Assembly (NCBI RefSeq): GCF_001614315.2
Contig: NZ_LVEG02000005.1
Location: 124,001 to 188,000 of the forward strand
From: Halofilum ochraceum
Lineage (GTDB): Bacteria; Pseudomonadota; Gammaproteobacteria; XJ16; Halofilaceae
Direction of reading: 5' to 3'
Length of the DNA stretch: 64,000 nucleotides
Both the position numbers and the translations under genes were made by a program. Of the stretch, positions 8,850 through 17,287 are shown in pieces; positions within the stretch are counted from its first letter, which is position 1, and each line of letters starts with the position of its first letter. The notes under the pieces were generated by a model. The model was not told where the DNA came from, searched no databases, and worked only from the letters and a program-made list of their open reading frames with translations.

Positions 8850-9824
8850 TTACTTGTCCTGCAGCCGCTTCGCCAGTTCCACCGCGGCGTCAACCGCCGG
8901 ATGGATGCGACCCGTGGGCAGACGCTCGATCATGGGCTGAATACTGAAGCCGATATTGACGCCATGGTGTCGGCCCGCTTCCATGACCCGCTCGGCGAAT
9001 TCCAGGTTCATCCGCACCGACTCGTCCACGCGCTGCTTTCGGGTGCGCAGGTCCGTGAACCGCGACTCGCAGGCGAGGATTTCCTTGCGCAGTAGCTGTG
9101 CGTAAAAACGCCGATTCTTCAGACTGAATATCGCGAGTCCCACGTTGTATTCGAGTCCGTTCAGGTCCAGGCCTCTGGATTCGAACGTCTCGGCCAGAGC
9201 ACCCAGGAACTCGACGAACGAGTCGGCCTCGTCCAGGAATTGCCCCATCACCTGCAGCCGCCGCCCGCCGGCCGCCTCGAACTTGTCTGCGATGCGTCCG
9301 GGTTCACCGTTGCGCTGATGGATGCCAATCGCGCCGAGCTCGCAGCCGTGCGATGCGCGGGTAGCGGCCAGCCGTTCGAGGACCTCCTCTACGGTGGCCT
9401 GGTAGCTGGTGTCGGGTGGCGCGGTTCCGTGCGGCTTGCCGACGATAACGACATTCTTGACGTGATGTCGGCTCAGCGCTTCGACCTCCGCGACCTGATC
9501 CGCCGCAGGTGAATAGACCCCAATGTGGTGAGGCACCAGGTCGCTACCGAAACCGTCGCCAAGACTTTCCTGCAGAAAACGCGCGTAGGCGAACGTATCG
9601 AAGCGATCCGCGGACACGTCACCGCGGATCTCCGATACCTCAAAGGGATCGAGGTCCGAGTGATGGAACGCCGTTGGACGGAGTCCGGCCGTCAGGTAGT
9701 GGCGGATGGTGTCGAGGCCTTCCGACATCCCGCCGTCGATCAGCCTGAGTTCGGCGCGCCGGTGCGGGCGACGCCAGACCTGTTTGAACGGGGGCGCATT
9801 CTCGATCAGCAGGCGTACGTCCAT
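8850..9824 (-). CDS. Methylenetetrahydrofolate reductase-like TIM-barrel protein
   Basis: About 324 residues. There are no transmembrane segments or signal peptide. The order of motifs resembles the short, mycobacterial-type methylenetetrahydrofolate reductases: a DGRI/DGGM-like early loop (LRLIDGGMSEGLDTI), a beta strand NVVIVGKPHGTAP, a QxxxKxxxG-like segment (PGRIADKFEAAGGRRLQVMGQFLDEADSFVEFL), then GLEYNVGLAIFSLKNRRFYAQL and a final HGVNIGFSIQPMIER. I recognise this by pattern only. If correct, it would use FAD/NADH to interconvert methylene- and methyl-THF, which fits one-carbon flow from glycine-betaine demethylation. ATG 9824 has GGGGAG 5 bp upstream; the ORF is open to 9863. Confidence 0.45.
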   Translation of the reverse strand: MDVRLLIENAPPFKQVWRRPHRRAELRLIDGGMSEGLDTIRHYLTAGLRPTAFHHSDLDPFEVSEIRGDVSADRFDTFAYARFLQESLGDGFGSDLVPHHIGVYSPAADQVAEVEALSRHHVKNVVIVGKPHGTAPPDTSYQATVEEVLERLAATRASHGCELGAIGIHQRNGEPGRIADKFEAAGGRRLQVMGQFLDEADSFVEFLGALAETFESRGLDLNGLEYNVGLAIFSLKNRRFYAQLLRKEILACESRFTDLRTRKQRVDESVRMNLEFAERVMEAGRHHGVNIGFSIQPMIERLPTGRIHPAVDAAVELAKRLQDK

Positions 9825-10183
9825 TGAACTCCCCGGGTACTCGCGCTTCAGCGGATCCGTCAAGCGTTGCTCCAGATTGATCGCGGCGATTGACCAGCAA
9901 ATCGATCAGGTGGGCGTGTTGGAACATTGGTGGAAAGGGTTTTTGCGAGCGTGCGAAAACTCCATCCATACGAACAAAAGTGCGCACGCCAGGGCGGTTT
10001 CGGACACGCGGGCATCGATCGAATCCGTGACCTTGGAACCCGGTCGTGCGACCGTGCCGAAAGCCGCCTGGCATGAAAGCAGGTGTTGGCGCTCTGCCGT
10101 CTGATCATGTCATCCGCGCCATTGCATGTCGCGCCTATCCCGTGCAGCATACTAATGCAACTCATTCGCATTTGGAGCGAGTC
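9825..10183. other. Intergenic region, no recognisable gene
   Basis: This stretch separates the divergent MTHFR-like and DUF6746 genes. The reading frames in it have no recognisable motif or convincing ribosome site. It must contain both promoters, but no clear -35/-10 pair stands out. Confidence 0.5.
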
Positions 10184-10561
10184 ATGCGTAAAGCGTCCCT
10201 GCAATCAATCATGATCACAGCGGCCGGCTTCCTGCTGAGCGCGCCATTGCCGGCTTCGGACGTGGATCATTATGAGGGTAAGAAAGCCGAGACGCTCGAA
10301 GAGGCGGTCACCAATCTGCGCGAGTACAACGGGCGCCTCGAGACCGTGCTCGAAAAGGAGGAACTGAGCGCCGAGGACCATGCGCAAGTGCATCGACTCT
10401 CCTACACGCTGGAAAACGCACTCCAGCGTATCGAGAAAGAACTGCCTGGTATCGCCGCGGACCTCGAGAGTGTGCACCTCGCTTCCGAGCGCCAGGAGTC
10501 CGAAACCGTGCGCATGGACGGGGAGAACTACCTCAAGCAGGTCGATACCCTGATCGATTGA
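10184..10561 (+). CDS. Exported DUF6746-family protein
   Basis: A 125-residue protein with a Sec signal peptide (MRKASLQSIMITAAGFLLSAPLPAS, cleavage near residue 25). A short acidic, all-helical mature part follows: DHYEGKKAETLEEAVTNLREYN, then LSAEDHAQVHRLSYTLENALQRI. This arrangement matches DUF6746 periplasmic proteins of marine gammaproteobacteria, whose function is unknown. The ORF is open from 10046, but the signal peptide and the GGAG at about 10174 fix the start at 10184. It is monocistronic and convergent with the sterol-desaturase gene. Confidence 0.75.
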   Translation: MRKASLQSIMITAAGFLLSAPLPASDVDHYEGKKAETLEEAVTNLREYNGRLETVLEKEELSAEDHAQVHRLSYTLENALQRIEKELPGIAADLESVHLASERQESETVRMDGENYLKQVDTLID

Positions 10562-10669
10562 TCGACAGGCGGCGCGTTGGGGCGGGTGATGCAGGACGAG
10601 CTCACAGCCCGCCAGATCGGGGGCTTACGAGTATCAGGCTGTAAGACCGATCTGCGGTAGTCCCAATAA

Positions 10670-11545
10670 TCAGAGGTCCCGGTCCGCTTCCCTGTCCGGG
10701 ATGCTTTTGTCATCCCGACTCCGCGCATTGATCGGATAGCTGTGGGTGGGACCATGGAAGGGCTGCCACAGCATCCGGTCCAGGCGCAGGTCGCGCGGGT
10801 CGCGGAACAGGTTGATGCCGATCGTCATCCCGGTGTGACCGTCGCGGGGCTGTGCGCGGTAGGTGCCGAAAATCCGGTCCCACCACGGCAGGTTGAACCC
10901 GAAATTCGAGTTGGTCTCATTCGGGTACCAGGAGTGGTGGACACGGTGCATCTCCGGCGTGACCACGATCCAGCGCAGCACGCGGTCGATCCGTCCGGGC
11001 AACCGCACGTTGCCGTGATTGAACATCGAAGTGGCGTTGAGGAGCACCTCGAACAGCAGAACGGCCAGTGCCGGGGCGCCCAGCATTACGATCACGCCCG
11101 CCTTGATGAACATCGACAGCAGGATCTCGACGGGGTGGAAGCGCAGGCCCGTGGTGACATCGAAGTCCAGATCCGCATGGTGCATCCGGTGCAGACGCCA
11201 GAGTGCCGGCACGGCGTGGAAGAACACGTGCTGTGCCCAGATCGCGAAATCCAGGACCACTACGGCGATTACGATCATCAGCCAGTACGGCACGTCGAGC
11301 AGGCGCAGAAGCCCCCACCCCTGGGTCTCGACGAACAGTGCCGTGCCGACGGCCGCCGCCGGAAAGAGCAGGCGTACGATCACGGCATCCAGTACCACGA
11401 CGCCCAGGTTGTTGAGCCAGCGGTAGCCTTTGCCGATTTGCCACTCGCGGCGCGGCGCCAGGATCTCCCAGAGCGCCATGGCCAGAAAGACACCCGCGAA
11501 TGCCCCCATGCGCACCATGGGCTCCTGCGACAGCAACATCTCCAC
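10670..11545 (-). CDS. Sterol desaturase / fatty acid hydroxylase superfamily membrane protein
   Basis: Integral membrane di-iron enzyme of 291 residues. The histidine boxes are visible: HVFFH (about residue 105), HRMHH (about 120), and HRVHHSWYPNETNSNFG (about 200), the spacing expected of the fatty-acid hydroxylase superfamily. At least four hydrophobic segments precede and separate the boxes. Family members oxidise C-H bonds in lipids (sterols, carotenoids, alkylglycerols) using O2 and a di-iron centre. The lipid substrate here is not known. The final GTYRAQPRDGHTGMTIGINLFRDPRDL is the usual cytosolic tail. Confidence 0.85.
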   Translation of the reverse strand: MEMLLSQEPMVRMGAFAGVFLAMALWEILAPRREWQIGKGYRWLNNLGVVVLDAVIVRLLFPAAAVGTALFVETQGWGLLRLLDVPYWLMIVIAVVVLDFAIWAQHVFFHAVPALWRLHRMHHADLDFDVTTGLRFHPVEILLSMFIKAGVIVMLGAPALAVLLFEVLLNATSMFNHGNVRLPGRIDRVLRWIVVTPEMHRVHHSWYPNETNSNFGFNLPWWDRIFGTYRAQPRDGHTGMTIGINLFRDPRDLRLDRMLWQPFHGPTHSYPINARSRDDKSIPDREADRDL

Positions 11546-11849
11546 TACGTGATCACTCCAGACAGTACTGCCAGAACATCCGCACGACGAGCGTGAGGAT
11601 AGCGCGGCCGCCCGGCCGCGAGGAATTACGGGTCGTTCACGGTGTCGATCGCACGGAACCGAGCCGCCTTGTCCGGGATTGGCTACCGAATATAGAGACC
11701 GCGGATGTCATCCCCGGGTTCCCTGGCATCCGGGAGAATCCCCAGCAGCGACCGTCCCCAGCGTGTTTTGTACGGTACCGCACAGTCTGTACCATGATGG
11801 GCGCAGGACAATTGCTCGGATATGCAAAGGGCCGAGCAGGTTCTGACGG
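11546..11849. other. Intergenic region upstream of the Crp/Fnr pair
   Basis: It separates the sterol-desaturase gene (minus) from the first Crp/Fnr regulator (plus). I see no coding region with recognisable motifs and no clear operator palindrome or terminator. Confidence 0.5.
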
Positions 11850-12590
11850 ATGCCACAGAACGCGATCTCTCCAGAGCAGAACCAGTTACTGGCTGCAATG
11901 CCCGCGGCCGCGCGGGACCGCCTGGACCCGTATCTTGAGCCGGTCTCGCTCGACCTCGGTGACGTATTATACGAATCCGGCGACCGCCTGCAGTACGTGC
12001 ATTTCCCCACGGACTCGATCGTGTCTCTCATGTACGTCATGGAGAACGGCTCCTCGGCCGAGATCTCCGTGGTCGGCAATGAGGGGGTCGTCGGGATCGC
12101 CGTGTTCATGGGTGGGGCCAGCACGACCAGTCGTGCCGTCGTCCAGAGCGCCGGGTCCGCCTACCGGCTCGCCGGCGCGCGCCTGAACACCGAATTCAAC
12201 GCCGTTGGGGAAGTGCAGCACCTGCTGCTCCTGTACACGCAGGCGCTGCTGACCCAGATGGCGCAGACAGCGGTCTGCAACCGGCATCACACGATCGATC
12301 AGCAGCTCGCGCGCTGGCTGCTGCTGTCACTGGACCGCCTGCGCAACGACGAGGTGGCCATGACGCAGGAGTTGATCGCCAATATGCTCGGCGTTCGCCG
12401 GGAGGGCGTCACCAACGCCGCCATGAAGCTGCAGCGTATGGGCGTTATCCAGTATAACCGCGGGCACATCCGGGTGCTGGATCGCCCGCGGCTCGAGGAG
12501 CTCACCTGCGAGTGCTACGCGGTGGTCAAACGGGAAACAGATCGACTGCTGCCCACTCCGATTCAGCGAGACTCCTCCGTAACGGAGTAG
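11850..12590 (+). CDS. Crp/Fnr family transcriptional regulator (copy 1)
   Basis: Regulator of 246 residues with an N-terminal cyclic-nucleotide-binding-like jelly roll (GDVLYESGDRLQYVHFPTDSIVSLMYVMENG) and a C-terminal winged helix (MTQELIANMLGVRREGVTNAAMKLQRMG). The cAMP-contacting Arg-Ser pair of CRP and the FNR iron-sulfur cysteine cluster are both missing, so it belongs to the large group of Crp-like proteins with unknown or no ligand. The recurrent CNRHHTIDQQLARWLL segment at the dimer helix is typical of that group. The ribosome site is weak. A second, related regulator follows 74 bp downstream. Confidence 0.85.
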   Translation: MPQNAISPEQNQLLAAMPAAARDRLDPYLEPVSLDLGDVLYESGDRLQYVHFPTDSIVSLMYVMENGSSAEISVVGNEGVVGIAVFMGGASTTSRAVVQSAGSAYRLAGARLNTEFNAVGEVQHLLLLYTQALLTQMAQTAVCNRHHTIDQQLARWLLLSLDRLRNDEVAMTQELIANMLGVRREGVTNAAMKLQRMGVIQYNRGHIRVLDRPRLEELTCECYAVVKRETDRLLPTPIQRDSSVTE

Positions 12591-12664
12591 ACTGGCCATA
12601 GAGCGGGCTCCTCGTGCAGGCGGGGTGGTGGCACCCGTAACCGCCAGTGGACACGGGAGCCCGC

Positions 12665-13375
12665 ATGCAGACCTACACGCACGTACCGCTCGGCAACTAC
12701 CTGGTCGAGTCCCTCCCCATCGCCGCGAAGAATCATGTGCTCGCCCGCTGCGAGACCGTGGAGCTGGCTGCGGGTGACAAACTCTGTGAACCGGGGGAGG
12801 ATTACGGGTATGCCTGGTTCCCGCTGACCGGCCTGATCTCACAGGGCTCGAAACTGCGCCACCACAACCCCCTCGATATGGGGCTGATCGGGAGTGAGGG
12901 CATGCTCGGGGCCACGCTCGCGCTGGGCGTTGACGCGGCCCCCCTGCAGGCCGTGGTGACCGGAGCCGGCACCGCGTTGCGTATGCGTGTGGCCGACCTG
13001 CGCCGATCGCTGCGCGAAAACGACGTACTGCGGCAGCGGATCGATCATTACCTCTACATCGTGTTCGCCGAGCTTGCGCGCACCGCCTCCTGTAATCGCT
13101 TTCACGCCATTGGCCCCCGACTGGCGCGGTGTCTGCTGCTCGCGACGGACCGGACCTCGACGAACCGTCTGCACCTCACTCATGAATCAATGGCCGCGAT
13201 GCTCGGCGTACGCCGCAGCGGAATCACGGTCGCCGCCCGCGCCCTGCGCGATCAGGGTCTGATTCGCTATGCCCGTGGCGAAATCGAGATCCTCGACCGT
13301 GAGGGGCTGAAGGCGACTGCCTGCGCCTGCTACGCGGACTGGCCGTCCCAGCGCAACGGCATGTCCCTCACCTGA
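12665..13375 (+). CDS. Crp/Fnr family transcriptional regulator (copy 2)
   Basis: A 236-residue regulator with the same architecture as its upstream neighbour: jelly-roll domain (AAGDKLCEPGEDYGYAWFPLTGLISQGSKL), dimer helix with CNRFHAIGPRLARCLLLATD, and a winged helix (HLTHESMAAMLGVRRSGITVAARALRDQG). The HTH recognition helices of the two differ, so they should bind different sites. The CNRxHxI...LARxLL segment shows they are paralogues. ATG 12665 was preferred to 12647 because of the upstream GGGAG. No FNR-type cysteine cluster is present. Confidence 0.85.
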   Translation: MQTYTHVPLGNYLVESLPIAAKNHVLARCETVELAAGDKLCEPGEDYGYAWFPLTGLISQGSKLRHHNPLDMGLIGSEGMLGATLALGVDAAPLQAVVTGAGTALRMRVADLRRSLRENDVLRQRIDHYLYIVFAELARTASCNRFHAIGPRLARCLLLATDRTSTNRLHLTHESMAAMLGVRRSGITVAARALRDQGLIRYARGEIEILDREGLKATACACYADWPSQRNGMSLT

Positions 13376-13544
13376 GCCCGGCGGCGGCGTCCTGTCCAGG
13401 CCCGATCCGATGACGCGGTCCCGCGCGCTATAAACCGAGTCTGTTCGCCAACACACAGACGGCGCACCGGAACCGGCGGATTCTGTCGTTAAGTGTTCCA
13501 GGCGACTTCGCCAGTGAAACACGGCACTGGGGGGGATCCTCCCG

Positions 13545-14639
13545 ATGACCGATCAGTACCTGAACGGAACGGATCCACCGAGCACCTCAAAGCCGAGGGC
13601 ATCCACGCGTCAGCCTGTCGCAGATGACGCCTGGGACGAGCGTGCGAACACGCTTTGTCCTTTGCTCGGACACTTCGGCGTAATGGCGATCTACCTGCGC
13701 GCTCTGCAATGCGCCGAGCCCGATCACCCTTGGCTCAGTGAAGTCCGTGAACAGACCCTTCGGTCGAACTCCTTCGCTCCCCTGCGAGCGCGTCTTTCCC
13801 TGTGCATCCCCGAAACGGCCGTTGCCGTTCAGAGTTTCCTGCTGGAGGAGTTCGACCGGCAGCTTGCTCTGCTGATCGGCGAGCCACTGGCCCAGCGGCT
13901 GCTGGCAGTGGTCCGGGCGATAGGGGAGGGCACGGACGCGCCGCCGGCACCACCCGCCGATGAAATCGCGGAACAGCTTACCCTGACCGTCCTGCGGGCC
14001 GAAGCCGACGCCAGGGTCGCCCGGCGCGAACGCGACGATGCACTACGCGCCAGTGAACAGGACGAGCTAACCGGAACCGCGAACCGCTCGCGCATGCTCG
14101 ATCGCCTCAAGAGTGCGATCGCACTGGCGGATCGCACCTCGACGCCGACCGCGGTCCTGTTTATCGATCTCAACAATTTCAAACAGATCAACGATGACAT
14201 GGGGCATGGCGTCGGCGACGAAATGCTGCGCGAAGTTGGAGCCCGGCTGCAGGCAGCCGTCCGCAAAACCGACACCGTCTGCCGCTATGGCGGAGACGAG
14301 TTCGTGGTGATTCTCACCCCGATGGAACGGCGTTCCGAAGCCGCTCCGGCGGCCGCACGCATGCTCATGGCCATTACAAAAGTGCGAGGGACCGGTCCCG
14401 CCATTCCCGCGCTGTCGGCCAGTATCGGGATCGGCCTTTACCCCGAACACGGAACGACCCCGGATGCCCTGCTCAGTCGGGCGGACCGGGCGATGTACGA
14501 CAACAAGCGAGGTCAACACGATCCGCTGCCCGCTGCACAAGCAGACGGAGGTGGCTCGCAGCCCGATACCCACTGTCGACCAGGGAACGACATTCCCCTG
14601 GTCTTCGAGCTGCTCGCCAGAGTCAACTACAGGGAGTGA
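13545..14639 (+). CDS. GGDEF diguanylate cyclase
   Basis: A 364-residue protein. The N-terminal ~160 residues are helical and soluble, with no recognisable sensor. A linker coiled coil (ADARVARRERDDALRASEQDELTGTANR) leads into a complete GGDEF domain. The active site is CRYGGDEFVVIL (about residue 248), and an RxxD inhibitory site (RKTD) lies five residues before GGDEF, so an active, product-inhibited cyclase making c-di-GMP is expected. GGGGGG lies just before the ATG. The stop codon is 6 bp before the rpoS start, within rpoS's ribosome site (GGGAGTGA), so translation is probably coupled. Confidence 0.9.
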   Translation: MTDQYLNGTDPPSTSKPRASTRQPVADDAWDERANTLCPLLGHFGVMAIYLRALQCAEPDHPWLSEVREQTLRSNSFAPLRARLSLCIPETAVAVQSFLLEEFDRQLALLIGEPLAQRLLAVVRAIGEGTDAPPAPPADEIAEQLTLTVLRAEADARVARRERDDALRASEQDELTGTANRSRMLDRLKSAIALADRTSTPTAVLFIDLNNFKQINDDMGHGVGDEMLREVGARLQAAVRKTDTVCRYGGDEFVVILTPMERRSEAAPAAARMLMAITKVRGTGPAIPALSASIGIGLYPEHGTTPDALLSRADRAMYDNKRGQHDPLPAAQADGGGSQPDTHCRPGNDIPLVFELLARVNYRE

Positions 14640-14645
14640 TCTTCA

Positions 14646-15611
14646 ATGGTTCACGTGGATGATCAATACAATACCTTCGCCCGCGCGGCCGACCAGAACG
14701 ATGCTGGCGGCACCATCGTCACCCCGCGGTCCGCGAGCGCCCCACAAGAGCGCCGCGAAACGGCTGCGTCACGTGAGGAGCCAGACGCGGGCCGCCTCTA
14801 TCTGCGCGAGATCAACAACCGGGCGCTGTTGACGGCCGAAGAAGAGCGTACGCTCGGGAAGGCCATTCAGAACGGTGACGCCGAGGCGCGTCAACACATG
14901 ATCGAGAGCAACCTGCGGCTCGTGGTCAAGATTGCCCGGCGCTACATGAATCGCGGACTGCCGCTGCTTGACCTGGTCGAGGAGGGCAATCTCGGCCTGA
15001 TTCACAGCGTCGGGAAGTTCGACCCGGAGCGCGGTTTCCGCTTCTCCACCTACGCCACCTGGTGGATCCGCCAGACCATCGAGCGGGCACTGATGAACCA
15101 GTGCCGCACGATCCGGTTGCCGGTACACGTCGGAAAGGGCATCAACAGGTATCTGCGTGCCAGCCGCGAATTGAGCCAGTCGCTGGGGCGTGCCCCGACG
15201 CTCGACGAGATCGCTGCACGGATGGATTGCTCACCGGCGGAGATCGAGCGCATGCAGCGCTACAACGAGCGGGCTACGTCGGTGGACGTTCCACTCTCCC
15301 GCGACGGGGAGGCGTCCGTACTGGATCTGATTCAGGATGCCGATATGCCGGATCCGCTCACGACCGTCGCCGACACGGAACTCCTTCCGCACATCGAAAG
15401 TTCGCTCAACGAACTCACCACCAGGCAGCAGGCCGTCATCGTCCGCCGCTTCGGTCTGCGCGGGCATACGGCCTCGACGCTGGAGCAGGTGGGTGCGGAA
15501 CTCGGGGTCACGCGGGAGCGCGTGCGCCAGATCCAGATCCATGCACTGCAACGCCTGCGGCGTGTCCTGGAAGCGCACGGTCTCTCGGTCGAAACGCTGT
15601 TCGCGGCCTGA
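14646..15611 (+). CDS. rpoS: RNA polymerase sigma factor RpoS
   Basis: Group 2 sigma factor of 321 residues. Region 1.2 starts at AGRLYLREINNRALLTAEEE. Region 2 has ESNLRLVVKIARRYMNRGLPLLDLVEEGNLGLI and the promoter-melting stretch FRFSTYATWWIRQTIERALMNQCRTIRLPVHV. Region 3 and region 4.2 (LEQVGAELGVTRERVRQIQIHALQRLR) complete it. It is shorter at the N-terminus than RpoD and matches RpoS throughout, including the ending LSVETLF. Normally rpoS follows nlpD; here it sits directly behind a diguanylate cyclase, which links c-di-GMP output and the general stress regulon at the level of transcription. Confidence 0.92.
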   Translation: MVHVDDQYNTFARAADQNDAGGTIVTPRSASAPQERRETAASREEPDAGRLYLREINNRALLTAEEERTLGKAIQNGDAEARQHMIESNLRLVVKIARRYMNRGLPLLDLVEEGNLGLIHSVGKFDPERGFRFSTYATWWIRQTIERALMNQCRTIRLPVHVGKGINRYLRASRELSQSLGRAPTLDEIAARMDCSPAEIERMQRYNERATSVDVPLSRDGEASVLDLIQDADMPDPLTTVADTELLPHIESSLNELTTRQQAVIVRRFGLRGHTASTLEQVGAELGVTRERVRQIQIHALQRLRRVLEAHGLSVETLFAA

Positions 15612-15809
15612 CGTCGCCGCGGAGGAGGGCGGCTCCACTACGGACCCGACTGACCGGAGGCCGTGCCGGCGAGCGAGCGCCTGAGCCTTGGCCTCTTGTA
15701 AGCAGCGACCGTGCTTCGTGTGCCGCGTGTCAGCCTGGACGCGATGCGCAGGCTGTGGGGGCCCAAAGATGCGAGCAGCTGTGCCTGCGACGACACGCAT
15801 TGTCCGAGT

Positions 15810-16163
15810 TCATGCGTGCGGCTCCTCGGGGTCATTGCCCGACTCGACGGGCAGACCGGCGGCCTCCCAGTCCTGTCGACCCTCGACGTACTCGCGCACG
15901 TCGCCGTAGCCGAGCGCATCCAGGCGAGCGGCGGCCTTGGCCGAGCGTTGGCAGGCGGTACTGCCGCAGTACACCACCACGGTGCGCTCGCGCTCCGGCA
16001 GGCGCCACGGCGCCTCGGCCTCGATGTCATCGGAGACGATGTGGATCGCTCCGGGCAGGTGATGCTGCTCGTAGGCCGCGCGGGGCAGGGTGTCGACCAG
16101 CTCGAAGTCCTGCCCCTGGTGCATCCACTCCCGCAGCGTCCCGCGGTCGATCGTTCGTGCCAT
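15810..16163 (-). CDS. Rhodanese-like domain protein
   Basis: Single-domain rhodanese of 117 residues. The substrate strand DFELVDTLPRAAYEQHHLPGAIHI is followed by the active-site region TVVVYCGSTACQRSAKAAARL with the persulfide-forming Cys. Single-domain rhodaneses move sulfane sulfur or, in some lineages, act as arsenate reductases. It is the last gene of an operon (ArsR regulator, membrane protein, rhodanese), starting 3 bp after the membrane-protein stop codon. This context suggests a job in sulfur or metalloid stress. Confidence 0.85.
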   Translation of the reverse strand: MARTIDRGTLREWMHQGQDFELVDTLPRAAYEQHHLPGAIHIVSDDIEAEAPWRLPERERTVVVYCGSTACQRSAKAAARLDALGYGDVREYVEGRQDWEAAGLPVESGNDPEEPHA

Positions 16164-16165
16164 GG

Positions 16166-16609
16166 TCAGGCCCTCCGGTCACGGAAGAGCAGGCGGCCCA
16201 GGCCCCACAGGAACAGGATGAACAACGCGTGGGGCACGAGGGCGGCGGGGATCAGTTTCGGGTTCACGCCCAGCCCGAGTAGGCCCCAGCCGTTGATCGG
16301 GAAGAACACCACCAGGGCCACGATCCAGAGGATCAGTCCCAGTCCCAGTGCCGTCGTGAACCGCAGGCGCGGGTAATCGAGTGCGACCCAGATAATCGAC
16401 CAGAACGTCACGTACGCGAGGTGGAAGAGCAGGCCGACGGGCATTGGCAGGCCCTCGCCGAGCAGTACCTCGGCAAAAGCGAGACTCGGCGGCTGGGGCA
16501 TCGGCGGGAGGCCCGCCAGGAACGCCGGCACCATGATCAGGGACAGGAGAATGCCGTTGACTACGCCGAGCACAGCGCCGCGGATCAGGAGCGCGGGTTC
16601 GGTACTCAT
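16166..16609 (-). CDS. Integral membrane protein of unknown function
   Basis: A 147-residue protein with four hydrophobic segments (about residues 7-28, 58-78, 83-106 and 118-140) and a basic end (RLLFRDRRA). I do not recognise the family. ATG 16609 has GAGGAG just upstream and overlaps the ArsR stop codon by 4 bp (ATGA), so it is translationally coupled to the regulator. It lies between that regulator and a rhodanese. A transport or membrane-anchor role for the rhodanese substrate is possible but not shown. Confidence 0.7.
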   Translation of the reverse strand: MSTEPALLIRGAVLGVVNGILLSLIMVPAFLAGLPPMPQPPSLAFAEVLLGEGLPMPVGLLFHLAYVTFWSIIWVALDYPRLRFTTALGLGLILWIVALVVFFPINGWGLLGLGVNPKLIPAALVPHALFILFLWGLGRLLFRDRRA

Positions 16610-16983
16610 CGGGATGGCTCCTCGTCGGTCATGGACTTCGCAGAATCGGAACTTGAACTGCCGGCGCCACAAACCGGCGCGCAGCGCCGACCCCCAACGG
16701 CCTCGGTGCAACAGGTTTCGCCCAGGAAATCCAGCAGTGCCTGCACGGCCGCGAAATCGGCGTTGTAGCGGACTTCGCGACCGACTCGCTGGCGCTGGGC
16801 CAGCCCGGCCAGCCGCAGTCGGTTCAGGTGGAACGTGGTGGCGTTCGGCGCAAGTCCCGCCGCGTCCGCGAGCGTGCGGGCCGGCGCGCCGTCCGTGCCG
16901 GCGGCCATCAGTGTCCGCAGTACCGACAGGCGGGCCGGGTGACCGAGTGCCGCCAACTGTTCTGCAGCTTCTATTTCAATCAT
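16606..16983 (-). CDS. ArsR family regulator with C-terminal cysteine cluster
   Basis: ArsR/SmtB winged-helix repressor of 125 residues. The fold starts EAAEQLAALGHPARLSVLRTLMAAG, with the recognition helix in LAPNATTFHLNRLRLAGL and the wing in RQRVGREVRYNAD. The usual alpha-3 ELCVCD metal site is absent. Instead four cysteines lie in the C-terminal helix and tail: C91, C92, C101 and C105 (FLGETCCTEAVGGRRCAPVC). A Cys pair plus a third Cys about here forms the As(III) site in the Acidithiobacillus ferrooxidans ArsR type, so a thiol-based metalloid sensor is likely. It is the first gene of an operon with a membrane protein and a rhodanese. Confidence 0.82.
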   Translation of the reverse strand: MIEIEAAEQLAALGHPARLSVLRTLMAAGTDGAPARTLADAAGLAPNATTFHLNRLRLAGLAQRQRVGREVRYNADFAAVQALLDFLGETCCTEAVGGRRCAPVCGAGSSSSDSAKSMTDEEPSR

Positions 16984-16999
16984 CGTTGATATATTGAAA
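16974..16999. promoter_or_regulatory. Candidate ArsR operator (inverted repeat over the start codon)
   Basis: TTTCAAT and ATTGAAA form a 7-bp perfect inverted repeat with a 12-bp spacer that covers the arsR-like start codon at 16983. The spacing fits a dimeric winged-helix repressor and autorepression. Binding is inferred. Confidence 0.5.
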
Positions 17000-17263
17000 A
17001 TACACCGGAATGCTGTCAACGACCCGTCTGTGCCGATTTTGAGTTGTCCCGTCTGTCCTGACTCGCACGGCGGTTGGGCAGGGGGAATGCAGGCGAACGT
17101 CTCGAAGACGTCCAGCACTCGCCACGAAGAATCCGCAACGCATGGTCCCCGGGGCTGGTGCCGGCCAACAGTGGCAGGGTGCACTGCCCGAAAGGATTTG
17201 CTGCGATCTTCTTCGGGGGTTTCCCACGGCGTAATCCGGAACAGGGGAGGGCTTGCGAAGTAT

Positions 17264-17278
17264 AGACGACCGGTCTAT
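17264..17278. promoter_or_regulatory. TetR operator, copy 1
   Basis: TAGACGACCGGTCTA, in which TAGAC/GTCTA arms surround an ACCGGT core, lies 10 bp before the tetR-like start codon and is exactly repeated at 17929-17943. TAGACC-type palindromes are typical operators of TetR regulators. Confidence 0.85.
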
Positions 17279-17287
17279 TATAAGGTC

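Noticed and set aside
15062-16282. A 406-codon plus-strand frame running out of rpoS across the rhodanese gene
   Set aside because: Arg/Pro/Ala-rich composition, overlaps rpoS and antisense rhodanese, with no motif.
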